Shown: positions 43,110 to 54,426 of the stretch, in pieces
Layout of the letters: every line of letters starts with the position of its first letter
Numbering within the stretch: the stretch's first letter is position 1
DNA from: Chitinophaga oryziterrae
Lineage (GTDB): Bacteria > Bacteroidota > Bacteroidia > Chitinophagales > Chitinophagaceae
Direction: 5' to 3'
DNA: 64,000 nt
NCBI RefSeq assembly: GCF_009758125.1
Contig: NZ_WRXO01000004.1
Location: 62,001 to 126,000 of the forward strand
Notes under the pieces: generated by a model
What the model saw: only the letters and a program-made list of their open reading frames with translations
The model's database searches: none
What the model was told of the DNA's origin: nothing
Translations under genes and position numbers: made by a program

Positions 43110-44474
43110 ATGTATCAGTTCCTCCAGACAACGGCCGTATTACTGGCCGGTATAAGTGTTTTAGCCAGCTTTATGATAGTGATCCGGCTGAAACAACCGG
43201 TCTCTTTTGCCTGGTGGGCCATCAAGATATTTATTACTGCCCTAGCTCCATTCTTCGCCATTGCCAGTATTTTCGATGTTTTGCTGTGCATTATTACGGG
43301 TCCGTTATGGATGGTCATTCCTGGCATTTACAGCACCCTTGTTTTCTTTATATACCTCTACCGTGTAAATAATACCATCCATGCACCGACAGGCTTGAAA
43401 CAGGCATATGGACCTGATTGGGAGAACCGTATAAAACAAGGTCAGAAAGAACACTTTCTTTCGAATCCGGTTTCATTGACAATACCTGCCGGATCAGCCT
43501 TTATATTCCGGCAGGACATTCCATTCTGCGTCATACCTGGCACTAACAGGGAGCTGTTATGCGACATATGGACACCTGCTGATAATGCAGCGCGTTCAGG
43601 GGTGGCTTTTATTTATTTTCATGGCAGTGCGTGGGGGGTACTTGACAAGGATTTCGGTACACGTCCGTTTTTTAAACATCTGGTTTCCCAGGGACATGTG
43701 ATTATGGATGTAGCCTACCGCCTGTTCCCGGAAACAGATATGACCGGCATGGTTAATGATGTTTACCGGGCCATTGCCTGGATGAAAACCCAGGCTTCAG
43801 ACCTTAAAATTGAACCAGACCGTATCGTGATAGGTGGTGCCTCCGCTGGTGGTCACTTATCTTTGCTGGCAGCATATAGTAAGAGCCCCGCCTTCATCCC
43901 GGTTGAATTATCAGATACCGATCTCTCAGTCCATGCGGTAATCTCTGAATACGGCCCTTCTGACCTGCAAGCGCTGTATTATCACACCGGCCAGGACATC
44001 ACGACCCGCCGGCAACAGAAACGCGGGGCATCAAAACCAACACCCAAATGGGTTCAGAGAATGATGGGCAAAAATTTCCATCGCCTTGGTATGGATAAAG
44101 ACCTTTCCGCAATCGGGATATTACCGGTCATATTAGGGTGCTATCCTGATCAATGCCCTGAAATATACGCCGCCTTTTCTCCGGTCACTCATGTCCATAA
44201 GGACTGTCCGCAGACGTTGATTTTACAGGGGAGTCATGATCTGATCACTTCGGTGGTCGCCACACGTAAATTCTACAAGCGTCTGATCAAAAAGGGGGTT
44301 ACTGTTGCGATGTATCTCATTCCCCAAACTGATCATGCTTTTGATCTCATATTGCCAAACATATCACCAGCTGCACATACTGCCTTCTATTTCGTAGAGC
44401 GGTTTCTGGCTTTGCAGGTGGAAGGTGCTGCCGTTCTTAAAAATGCGTCAATGCCTAAAAATATCGGGAAATGA
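43110..44474 (+). CDS. Membrane-anchored alpha/beta hydrolase (HSL/esterase-like)
   Basis: A 454-residue protein. Residues about 5-90 contain two or three hydrophobic segments (QTTAVLLAGISVLASFMIVI and IFDVLLCIITGPLWMVIPG), then an alpha/beta-hydrolase domain from about 135. The oxyanion motif is FHGSAWG in place of the classic HGGG, the nucleophile elbow is GGASAGGHLSLL, and the acid and base are in LQGSHDLITSV and QTDHAFDLILP. These resemble hormone-sensitive-lipase-type carboxylesterases. Probably a membrane-bound esterase or lipase facing the periplasm or cytoplasm. It stands alone. Confidence 0.88.
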   Translation: MYQFLQTTAVLLAGISVLASFMIVIRLKQPVSFAWWAIKIFITALAPFFAIASIFDVLLCIITGPLWMVIPGIYSTLVFFIYLYRVNNTIHAPTGLKQAYGPDWENRIKQGQKEHFLSNPVSLTIPAGSAFIFRQDIPFCVIPGTNRELLCDIWTPADNAARSGVAFIYFHGSAWGVLDKDFGTRPFFKHLVSQGHVIMDVAYRLFPETDMTGMVNDVYRAIAWMKTQASDLKIEPDRIVIGGASAGGHLSLLAAYSKSPAFIPVELSDTDLSVHAVISEYGPSDLQALYYHTGQDITTRRQQKRGASKPTPKWVQRMMGKNFHRLGMDKDLSAIGILPVILGCYPDQCPEIYAAFSPVTHVHKDCPQTLILQGSHDLITSVVATRKFYKRLIKKGVTVAMYLIPQTDHAFDLILPNISPAAHTAFYFVERFLALQVEGAAVLKNASMPKNIGK

Positions 44475-44636
44475 TAACAATGTTCAGAATATTTCCTTAA
44501 ATTAGAATTACAGATACCCAAAGACACTGGTGAGCCCCGGGAGACTATCCCGAAACAATTCCAAATCTCCGATTATATTCATTTACACATGCCGAACGTT
44601 ATGAGAGTCTGATATAACCTGTAAATCCATAAGTCC

Positions 44637-45068
44637 ATGTTAAGAAAATTGACCCTGGAGACGATTCGTCTCTTATTCATCCTGTTGTTCGTTTATACAG
44701 CTGTCAGCAAGTTCCTTGATTATGAAAATTTCCGTGCTGTGATAGGACAATCTCCCCTGCTTACCAGGTTTGCGCCTATACTGGCAATCGTAGTTCCTGC
44801 AGCCGAAATAATTATTGCATTACTGCTGGTCATTCCCCGTTACCGGCGTACCGGACTCTACGCATCTTTTGCTATGATGATACTTTTTACAACGTATATT
44901 ATTGTGCTGGTAACACTGGCGGAAAAAGTGCCCTGCTCATGCGGTGGCGTCATCTCCCGTATGACCTGGAAGCAACACCTGTATTTCAATGTCTGCTTTG
45001 TGCTGCTGGCATTGCTGGGCATGTGGCTACACACCGGAGAGTCTGATAAACAACTTACTCACGCATGA
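44637..45068 (+). CDS. MauE/DoxX-family integral membrane protein
   Basis: A 143-residue four-helix membrane protein of the MauE (methylamine utilisation) branch of the DoxX superfamily. Segments lie at about 10-28, 45-65, 75-95 and 113-130. The motif PCSCGG (Cys100, Cys102) in the loop before the last helix is shared by MauE-like proteins and related disulfide-handling proteins. Its stop overlaps the next start by 4 bp, so the two are translationally coupled. Together with the downstream DUF6520 peptide gene this suggests a role in maturing or exporting a Cys-containing peptide; that is inference. Confidence 0.88.
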   Translation: MLRKLTLETIRLLFILLFVYTAVSKFLDYENFRAVIGQSPLLTRFAPILAIVVPAAEIIIALLLVIPRYRRTGLYASFAMMILFTTYIIVLVTLAEKVPCSCGGVISRMTWKQHLYFNVCFVLLALLGMWLHTGESDKQLTHA

Positions 45069-46126
45069 TGCAGCAACCCTTCAAATTTGCCTTGTTTTGC
45101 ATAGCGGGCTGCCTCGCCCTTGTCCTCATCCTGTACGCCTTTGCAGATAAGCCTAACAGTAATATGAACGGGTTTACCCGAAGGATCCCCCCTGTAACGG
45201 CTATATTGAGGAATTCATTGGTACTGAAATACCCGGCCTATTATATTGCAGGCTATAGCAATCGACATATTTATCTGGGTAACTATTCCGCTTCCTTACA
45301 TCTGCTGGCCGTAAACCAAAACTTAGAGGATGCACAGGAACTGACACTTAAAATTTCTCCGGAAGAACGTTATGCATGGAAGCTGGCACGGGTAATGGTA
45401 GATTCTCCTGCTGTGTATATGGCAGAAGGGAACAGTCCGGCTCTTTACAGGGGAAAACTGGATGACCTGATAATGACCAGGTTCCTGCCTCAAAGCTGTT
45501 TCTTTAATATGTTACAGAATATCTCCACTACATCTTTTATATCGCGCAGTATTCATATAGATTCTCTGGGAAACAGACAAAATATATTGGCAAAAGTAAA
45601 AACGGATACGCCTTATGTAAAATTAGGAGAGGGTATCATCACAAAACAGGTGGATGGGATCTTTTGTACGGATGGAACACTGGATTATGACAAGCAAACA
45701 GGAAAGCTGGTCTATCTATATCACTACCGGAATGAATTTGTAACCCTGGATACCAACCTGCATACCATCTATACCGGGCATACCCTGGATACCAATGCCA
45801 GGGCCAAAATACAGGTAGCTAATATGTCTACAGGTATCAGTAAATTTTCGGCACCGCCTACGTATGTAAACAGCAGGGGCAGAATTGCTGATAACAGGAT
45901 TTATATACTCTCTTCCCTGCTGGCTGATAATGAAGACAGAAAGGCCAGGCAGCATAATGAGATTATAGATGTGTTCTCATTGGATAATGGGAAATATATC
46001 TATACGTTATACATTCCGCTGAAAGGGGAGGACCGTATTACAGACTTTATTATAAAAGGAGATCAGCTGTTTGCACTCCATGATCAAACGTTGAATGTGT
46101 ATTCAATACAATTTCTATTGCAATAG
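45065..46126 (+). CDS. Propeller-like exported protein of the MauE/DUF6520 cluster
   Basis: A 353-residue protein with an N-terminal membrane anchor or signal (FALFCIAGCLALVLILYAFA). The rest alternates short strands with polar loops in a way that suggests a beta-propeller (YYIAGYSNRHIYLGNYSASL, LYRGKLDDL, IIDVFSLDNGKYIYTLYIPL). No catalytic motif is seen. Sandwiched between MauE and DUF6520 genes, it probably belongs to their function. I do not know a named family. Confidence 0.75.
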   Translation: MMQQPFKFALFCIAGCLALVLILYAFADKPNSNMNGFTRRIPPVTAILRNSLVLKYPAYYIAGYSNRHIYLGNYSASLHLLAVNQNLEDAQELTLKISPEERYAWKLARVMVDSPAVYMAEGNSPALYRGKLDDLIMTRFLPQSCFFNMLQNISTTSFISRSIHIDSLGNRQNILAKVKTDTPYVKLGEGIITKQVDGIFCTDGTLDYDKQTGKLVYLYHYRNEFVTLDTNLHTIYTGHTLDTNARAKIQVANMSTGISKFSAPPTYVNSRGRIADNRIYILSSLLADNEDRKARQHNEIIDVFSLDNGKYIYTLYIPLKGEDRITDFIIKGDQLFALHDQTLNVYSIQFLLQ

Positions 46127-46191
46127 AGCAGGCGAAGCCGAAAACCTGTAGAAAATAGTAGGCATGTATCTGAACTCAAAATTTTACTGTC

Positions 46192-46458
46192 ATGAACTTT
46201 AAAAAAGTTGGCTTATCAGTAGCAGCATTTGCGATTGCGATCGCCGGCGCTTTTGCTACCAATTCACGATCCGCTTCCGCTGGAGATGGCTACACTAATC
46301 TTCAGCAGGTTCCCAGTCAGGGTTCACCTTGTGTGTACAGACAAACCTGTGCAGGCGGGTTCAATACCTGCAGGGTTACGATATCAGGAAAACTCCTGCA
46401 GCTTTTACAACTGGAGCCCAATGGGACATGCAGTAGTACTGTACTCTCGCAACCTTAA
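46192..46458 (+). CDS. DUF6520-family exported Cys-rich small protein
   Basis: An 88-residue protein. The N-terminus (FKKVGLSVAAFAIAIAGAFA) is a clean signal peptide ending near Ala22-Ser30. The mature 55-60 residues hold four cysteines (Cys47, 53, 60, 80) spaced CxxxxxCxxxxxxC, and a short hydrophobic stretch LLQLLQL. These features match the DUF6520 family of Bacteroidota, often next to MauE-like genes. Function unknown; possibly a secreted disulfide-bonded peptide. Confidence 0.85.
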   Translation: MNFKKVGLSVAAFAIAIAGAFATNSRSASAGDGYTNLQQVPSQGSPCVYRQTCAGGFNTCRVTISGKLLQLLQLEPNGTCSSTVLSQP

Positions 46459-46468
46459 TTAACAGTGT

Positions 46469-46500
46469 AAAACCCTGCTGAATGGCAGGGTTTTATTTTT
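46469..46500 (+). terminator. Intrinsic terminator after DUF6520
   Basis: A 10-bp stem AAAACCCTGC/GCAGGGTTTT (46469-46478, 46485-46494) followed by A then five T. Ends the MauE/DUF6520 unit. Confidence 0.85.
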
Positions 46501-46686
46501 TTAGGCCGCGGTTTAGAATTACATCAAAAAAAATAAGTAAATTAGGGTATACTGTTTTTTTAATAAAGAATACACTTGTAAAGTTGGCCCTCAAATCTTT
46601 TATAATCAATTAACTTCTAACAAGGGATAGCTGAAAACCTTTATAAAAGAGTAAGCAATTTTTTCCCCTCTAAATGAACCTGTTTT

Positions 46687-46821
46687 ATGAAAAAGAAAAA
46701 CAAGAAAAAATTAGACCTTAGTAAAATGAGAATTTCAAACATGAGTGAAATGGTAGATAAAAAAATGAAAGCGGCTACTATTCCACCTAACACATTTTGG
46801 TGTACCACCACTGGGTTATAG
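46687..46821 (+). CDS. Putative class I lanthipeptide-like precursor peptide (44 aa)
   Basis: A 44-residue ORF between two terminator hairpins. The N-terminus MKKKNKKKLDLSKMRISNMS fits the Bacteroidota leader pattern of a Lys-rich start, then Leu-x-Leu-x-Lys, then I-A/S-x-L/M. The C-terminal core ATIPPNTFWCTTTGL has one Cys (Cys39) and five Thr (31, 36, 40-42), the residues that form lanthionine rings. There is no GG cleavage site. No modification enzyme lies nearby. Recognition is by pattern only and a chance short ORF cannot be excluded. Confidence 0.6.
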   Translation: MKKKNKKKLDLSKMRISNMSEMVDKKMKAATIPPNTFWCTTTGL

Positions 46822-46847
46822 TACCACCATTGTTTTTAAAGTTATAA

Positions 46848-46881
46848 GAGGGTGTCAGAAAATAACTGACACTCTTTTTTT
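46848..46881 (+). terminator. Hairpin terminator after the short peptide gene
   Basis: Stem GTGTCAG/CTGACAC (46852-46858, 46866-46872), partly extended by AGAG/CTCT, followed by seven T. Ends the 44-residue gene and separates it from the convergent glycosyltransferase. Confidence 0.75.
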
Positions 46882-46923
46882 GCGGTAAAACATAACACAT
46901 TTTGGAACAAAATACATAATAGG

Positions 46924-47808
46924 TTATTGACGCCCTTTAATAATACGTCTTAATAATGACTTTTTAATTTTCCAGGTACGTTGAAGTTTACCTAATGTAA
47001 GTGTTCCGTACTTTTCCTGCCAGAATGTTGTGTTATAATCAGACCATAATTTATATCCCGAATGAGTTATATTCCCAAATAAATCCCACGGTTTCGGAGC
47101 ACCTGCAAAATGCAGGATAGAGTTATGGTAACTATGCCTGATAGGCAGTGCCCTGTTTGGATACCACAGGTTATTAAAACGATCATCGATATAATGAAAA
47201 TTGCCGTTGCAAAGTGCATTTAATACTGTTTGATCATGAGAAATCAATTCGAGGGGATACTGCTCACACATCTGGTCTATCTCAAGTGAAATGCTTTTTG
47301 AATTCCAGTTTTTTATATTAAAGACCAGCACTCCTGAATTAAAACTTTTTTGCTCTTTATCAAGGCCTAATCTGTTAATTAAAAACTTCCTGTCCAAAGC
47401 ACTCATAAATGTACCTCCGGGCACAGCAGCTAAAAATTGATCGGTGAATTTGATCTCACTTATAGTTAATATATCCAACAAAATAAGCAAGTCAGCATCA
47501 AGATACAATGCATATTCACTATCAATCAATTTGGGTATAATGAACCGGCCATATATTGCCCAGTTGCCATGTAAAGAATTTAAATGGCCAAACATTTCAA
47601 TCGCATTGAAATCATAAAAAGAAGTAGCCCCGTAATAATTCTCCATTTCAAGTAACTTCAAAATGTTCTCCTTATCACGGATATCTACGTCAGAACAAAA
47701 AAAGTGTAGTGTTAGCTTTTTTGTGTCAGAACAGTTTCTTATTAATGAAGTTAATGCTGCTCCCAGACCTTCAAGTCCCAGGATATCAATTACGAACACA
47801 ATATTCAT
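46924..47808 (-). CDS. GT8-family glycosyltransferase
   Basis: A 294-residue cytoplasmic glycosyltransferase. It opens with MNIVFVIDILGLEGLGAALT, the GT8 nucleotide-sugar site. The metal-binding DxD is in ALYLDADLLIL (Asp104, Asp106). The later motif HFAGAPKPWDLFG is the family's C-terminal His motif. GT8 enzymes transfer galactose, glucose or related sugars, often onto lipopolysaccharide. It is convergent with the short peptide gene, 102 bp away past a terminator, so the two are separate transcripts. Confidence 0.9.
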   Translation of the reverse strand: MNIVFVIDILGLEGLGAALTSLIRNCSDTKKLTLHFFCSDVDIRDKENILKLLEMENYYGATSFYDFNAIEMFGHLNSLHGNWAIYGRFIIPKLIDSEYALYLDADLLILLDILTISEIKFTDQFLAAVPGGTFMSALDRKFLINRLGLDKEQKSFNSGVLVFNIKNWNSKSISLEIDQMCEQYPLELISHDQTVLNALCNGNFHYIDDRFNNLWYPNRALPIRHSYHNSILHFAGAPKPWDLFGNITHSGYKLWSDYNTTFWQEKYGTLTLGKLQRTWKIKKSLLRRIIKGRQ

Positions 47809-48118
47809 ACAAATAAATTATAGGGTCTATCCTTATAAGAAATATCCCATATCAGTTAGCTGGTTAATATTGAAGGAAAAAATATTATTGTTTCAAATCC
47901 GGCACAGGATCACCGGGATTTACATGTTAATTTAATCAGTTAGCTCGCATATGCTCAATATAAGAACTCTAATCCGATTTGAGAAATAACTGGTATAAAA
48001 GCTGATGCAAAGGATTAAAGAGGAATTATGGCGATCTATTACTATGATTATCCATCACGTCTAAAAAGCCGCTAAATAATATCCGGCAGCTTTTTAGACA
48101 TGATGGCAGAAATTGTTT
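47809..48118. other. Gap between two minus-strand genes
   Basis: About 310 bp. It contains only the hairpin at 48059-48099 at its end and AT-rich sequence upstream of the GT8 start. No gene is supported. Confidence 0.5.
48059..48099 (-). terminator. Hairpin terminator after the GH18-like gene
   Basis: An 11-bp perfect stem GTCTAAAAAGC/GCTTTTTAGAC (48059-48069, 48089-48099), 20 bp past the stop codon of the minus-strand gene. Confidence 0.75.
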
Positions 48119-49360
48119 TTAATATTTCAATTGACCGACTTTGAGACTGTCCGACAAACTGAGGCTCAATCCACTAACGATGGCGTTCTTGTAGGCTGTG
48201 GCAACGGTGGCCACATCATCCCCGCCTTCGCCGCAAGGTCCGGATAGTACACAATCGACGATGGAGTCGTACATCCAGATGAAGCCCCCGTTCACAGGGA
48301 ATTTCCCGCTGGCCCACTCGCTGTATTGTTGCTGAAGGTCGTTCGGGCAGGCGCCATTGGCGTTGTAGATATTAGAGCAGCCGTTGCTGAGGGCGTAGCC
48401 GTTGCACTGGGGAGCGCTGCCCCACTGGGGAATGCCACCAAAGAAAACAGCATCACCCGTATTGTACACTTTTCCAGGCCCTAAGTTCAGGGGCTGGTTG
48501 CAATAGAAAAAGAACGTTTCCCCGCCTATACAGCTTGCCATGGCATCGTTCGCACTGGCATAATTGCCCTGGCGCAACATGCTGGACCAGTCGCCTCCAC
48601 CATACATGGCTACACTGGGATATTCTTTCACGCTTTGTCCCGGCTGCTTGGAACTATTTTGCCACCAGGTACCGGGATAAGCCTGATTGGTGGCCAGGCC
48701 GGGTATCAGCAACGCACTACTGCCTGCCTCTGCGATCATTTGTCCCCATTGCTGAGGATCGTTATATGCTCCGCCTGAATAACATTGGAGATGCAGGGCG
48801 CTGACGAAATCGGCACCGAACTTTTTAATCAGCTGCTTCAGCGTATCATTCCAAACACTGAGCGAACTATATGGACAGAAGGTAACAGAGGAATACCCAA
48901 TATCGGCCAGCATAGAGGCGAAATCGACCATCACTCCCGATTGCAGGTTATCCTCATTGTCGAAATCAATCGCGTCGATATTACCACCGGCGTTAACCAT
49001 CGCAGATTTCAGGGCAGCAAAATTAATATACAGCGGGTTGTTGGAGCCTGTGCCGTATTGCTTGATGAGGTTCTCAATGTTAGTAAAATCGCTGGTACCG
49101 CCGGCCCCCACAGAGAAAATGACCGAAATGCCGTTCTTATATAGTGTTGCGAGGCGCGAAGGCAGATCCATGGGTTGCGCTTCAGCATACACGCCGTTGG
49201 AAACGATCTGCGTGTTGTTCATGACGAGATCGCCGAAGGCATTCACATGCAAAGACCAAAGGATGACTGCGGGATATTTCGCTGCCAGGAGATTGTTGAC
49301 GGCCACGGATTCTCCGAAGCAGAATGCGCCGCTTACATAAATTCTTGGTTGTGGATTCAT
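48119..49360 (-). CDS. GH18-like (chitinase-type) protein without signal peptide
   Basis: A 413-residue TIM-barrel protein. The GH18 catalytic motif DxxDxDxE appears as IDAIDFDNED (Asp129, 132, 134, Glu136), and the preceding strand reads GISVIFSVGAGGTSD, like the SxGG strand of the family. Other barrel strands are VTFCPYSSLSVW, ALHLQCYSGGAYN and AVFFGGIPQWG. The N-terminus MNPQPRIYVSGAFCFG starts directly with the first strand, so there is no obvious export signal. The region is visibly richer in G and C than its neighbours. Substrate unknown; chitin-type glycans are likely. Confidence 0.82.
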   Translation of the reverse strand: MNPQPRIYVSGAFCFGESVAVNNLLAAKYPAVILWSLHVNAFGDLVMNNTQIVSNGVYAEAQPMDLPSRLATLYKNGISVIFSVGAGGTSDFTNIENLIKQYGTGSNNPLYINFAALKSAMVNAGGNIDAIDFDNEDNLQSGVMVDFASMLADIGYSSVTFCPYSSLSVWNDTLKQLIKKFGADFVSALHLQCYSGGAYNDPQQWGQMIAEAGSSALLIPGLATNQAYPGTWWQNSSKQPGQSVKEYPSVAMYGGGDWSSMLRQGNYASANDAMASCIGGETFFFYCNQPLNLGPGKVYNTGDAVFFGGIPQWGSAPQCNGYALSNGCSNIYNANGACPNDLQQQYSEWASGKFPVNGGFIWMYDSIVDCVLSGPCGEGGDDVATVATAYKNAIVSGLSLSLSDSLKVGQLKY

Positions 49361-52248
<2,888 letters not shown>

Positions 52249-52278
52249 TTATAGATTTTAGCGAATAATATAATAGAG

Positions 52279-52304
52279 AACCTCCGGTAACGGAGGTTTT
52301 TTTT
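52279..52304 (+). terminator. Intrinsic terminator of katG
   Basis: A stem AACCTCCG/CGGAGGTT with GTAA loop, followed by a run of T, 31 bp after the katG stop. Confidence 0.88.
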
Positions 52305-52453
52305 ATGTAAATGCCTACGCACAAACGCCATTGAGCGATGTACTGCATTATTGACGGGCTGGCTTTGAGCTTTGATGTTAATCAATTTCTACGTTGATCA
52401 GTATCATTGCCGGAAGAAAGATTAGGAGATAGCTTTACGATTAAAAAATCCGT

Positions 52454-53215
52454 ATGGAAAAGATCTTTGAGAACAAAGTCGCTATTGTAACCGGCGGGAG
52501 TTTTGGTATCGGTCAGGCAACTGCCCTGGCCTTTGCCAGGAGGGGGGCAAAGGTGGTCGTCGCTGACTGGATAGAAGACAATGAACAGGCAACCCTGCGG
52601 CAGATCAAAGCTGAGGGAGGGGAGGCGCTGTTTGTGAAATGCGATGTATCCAATGCCGGTGATATAACAGATATGATTGATAAGACATTTTCAGCTTATG
52701 GCAGGTTGGATTTTGCCTTCAATAATGCAGGCATTGAAGGGGTGTCGGCCCTTACGCATGAATGTACTCAGGACAACTGGGAGAGGACACTTGCTATTAA
52801 CCTTACGGGTATCTGGTTGTGTATGAAACATGAGCTGCCTCATATGCTGAAACAGGGGAAAGGAGTTATTGTCAATTGCGCATCCATAGCCGGGCTGATC
52901 GGCTTTCCGGGGCTCCCTGCATATGTTGCCAGCAAGCATGCAGTGGTGGGTCTTACCAAGACGGCAGCATTGGAAAATGCGAAGTTGGGAGTACGTATCA
53001 ATGCAGTATGTCCGGGTGTGATAAGGACATCTATGGTGGATAGGATCACCGGAAAGGATAAGGTAGCGGAACAACAATTTATCAGTATGGAACCGGTAGG
53101 CAGGATGGGTGAACCAGCGGAAGTGGCTGAAGCAGTGGTTTGGTTATGTTCAGATGCTGCATCTTTTGTTACCGGACACGCTATGCCGGTGGATGGGGGA
53201 TGGACTGCTTCCTGA
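52454..53215 (+). CDS. Classical SDR-family oxidoreductase
   Basis: A 253-residue NAD(P)-dependent short-chain dehydrogenase. The cofactor motif is VTGGSFGIGQAT, followed by Asp in VVVADWIED suggesting NAD preference. NNAG is present (AFNNAGIEGVS), the catalytic Ser is in VNCASIAGLIGF, and the YxxxK is YVASKHAVVG. The C-terminus (SFVTGHAMPVDGGWTAS) is standard. Substrate cannot be told; relatives act on sugars, alcohols or acyl chains. It stands between katG and a universal stress protein gene on the same strand. Confidence 0.93.
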   Translation: MEKIFENKVAIVTGGSFGIGQATALAFARRGAKVVVADWIEDNEQATLRQIKAEGGEALFVKCDVSNAGDITDMIDKTFSAYGRLDFAFNNAGIEGVSALTHECTQDNWERTLAINLTGIWLCMKHELPHMLKQGKGVIVNCASIAGLIGFPGLPAYVASKHAVVGLTKTAALENAKLGVRINAVCPGVIRTSMVDRITGKDKVAEQQFISMEPVGRMGEPAEVAEAVVWLCSDAASFVTGHAMPVDGGWTAS

Positions 53216-53251
53216 AAAGTTGCTGTCTTATTTGACTATAGCTGATTTTCC

Positions 53252-53275
53252 CCCGGTTAAAAGATGCTAACCGGG
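53252..53275 (+). terminator. Hairpin after the SDR gene
   Basis: An 8-bp stem CCCGGTTA/TAACCGGG (53252-53259, 53268-53275). No strong T tract follows, so it may be only a weak terminator. Confidence 0.5.
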
Positions 53276-53397
53276 TGAAAAAGTGTGCTGTTTTAAATCA
53301 CAGATACCATTGATCAAGGTTATTGTTTTATGCCTGTCAATAATCGTCCTTTATATTGGTTTAGTAAATTCCCCGTTCTACCAAATAACATCAGATT

Positions 53398-54222
53398 ATG
53401 AAAAAAGTACTGGTACCTACCGACTTTTCCTCATGCGCCAGCAACGCACTGAACTTTGCTGTTCAATCGGCTAAACTCTTTCCGATGGAAATTTGCATCA
53501 TTCATATTTTTGAAGAGTCGGACGACTTGTATCCGTTGCGAAAAGCAGAGTTGGAACATCAACTGGATCTGCTGAAGCTGAGCATATCAGAGGCAGAAGG
53601 TGTTACCGTAAAAACAAAAGCGATCCGCGGTCTGGTTAACGACGTTATTATCAGCGAAGCGTTAGCAGAAAAGGTTGATATGATCATCATGGGTACTTTT
53701 GGCGCCGGTGGTGTAATGGAAAAGTTATGGGGTAGCAGGACCGCTATTACAATTAAGCACAGTCCACTGCCGGTACTCCTCATTCCTTACGACTATGAAT
53801 GGACGAAGCCGGAAAAGATGCTGCTGGCCACCAGCAATTTTGAAGAGGAGCCGGCATTGCTGGACTTCGTATTCGGGCTGGCCGGATCATATAAGGCAAA
53901 GATAGAGTTGGCAGTATTTACAGATGAGGACTTTGATGATAATATTACCGTCTTCGTAAAGACGACCCATATTACACATTATGAACAAAGATTAAAAGAA
54001 CGGTACCCTGATGCGGTAATAGAAGCGATGCAGGTGAGTGGAAAAGACTTTCCCGAAGCCATGCAGCAGCACCTGCGGGATAAAAATATCGACATGCTGG
54101 TAATGATGACATACCAGAAAAACTTTGTAGAGAGAATATTTCACCCCAGTATGACCAGAAAAATGAGTTACATAACCTCTGTACCTTTACTGGCAATACC
54201 TGCCAGAGGTATAGCTGTTTGA
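53398..54222 (+). CDS. Tandem universal stress protein (UspA family)
   Basis: A 274-residue cytoplasmic protein with two UspA-type domains, about 1-140 and 150-272. The first carries a nucleotide-binding motif GTFGAGGVMEKLWGSRT, matching the G-2x-G-9x-G-S/T pattern; the second ends TYQKNFVERIFHPSMTRKMS without a complete copy, so only the first half may bind ATP. It is a stress-survival protein of unclear mechanism. A long perfect palindrome follows. Confidence 0.93.
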   Translation: MKKVLVPTDFSSCASNALNFAVQSAKLFPMEICIIHIFEESDDLYPLRKAELEHQLDLLKLSISEAEGVTVKTKAIRGLVNDVIISEALAEKVDMIIMGTFGAGGVMEKLWGSRTAITIKHSPLPVLLIPYDYEWTKPEKMLLATSNFEEEPALLDFVFGLAGSYKAKIELAVFTDEDFDDNITVFVKTTHITHYEQRLKERYPDAVIEAMQVSGKDFPEAMQQHLRDKNIDMLVMMTYQKNFVERIFHPSMTRKMSYITSVPLLAIPARGIAV

Positions 54223-54227
54223 TAAGA

Positions 54228-54265
54228 TAAACAATGTCCACGGTTATAACCGTGGACATTGTTTA
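54228..54265. terminator. 38-bp perfect palindrome, bidirectional terminator
   Basis: Bases 54228-54246 are exactly complementary to 54247-54265 with no spacer. It lies between the universal stress protein gene and the convergent short peptide gene, 11 bp before the peptide stop codon. Confidence 0.75.
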
Positions 54266-54276
54266 TTACATACCTG

Positions 54277-54426
54277 TTAAAGGCAATCAATCGTTAAGTG
54301 GCAACCAGGACAGGTGGTTTGGTCCAGGGATGTAAGACAAATAGCGCCTTTCTGTTTTGTTTGACGGAGATTGGCAATTTTGATCTTCACAAGCTGGAGT
54401 TTTTTGGGAATTGTGTTCTTTTTCAT
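54277..54426 (-). CDS. Putative class I lanthipeptide-like precursor peptide (49 aa)
   Basis: A 49-residue ORF on the minus strand. The leader MKKNTIPKKLQLVKIKIANL matches the Bacteroidota class I lanthipeptide pattern K-K-x-L-x-L-x-K-x-x-I-A-x-L closely. The C-terminal core AICLTSLDQTTCPGCHLTID plus CL holds four Cys (30, 39, 42, 48) with Ser/Thr at 32, 33, 37, 38 and 45, enough for several thioether rings. The peptide has no signal sequence. No LanB, LanC or peptide exporter is nearby, so modification enzymes must be elsewhere if it is functional. Confidence 0.7.
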   Translation of the reverse strand: MKKNTIPKKLQLVKIKIANLRQTKQKGAICLTSLDQTTCPGCHLTIDCL

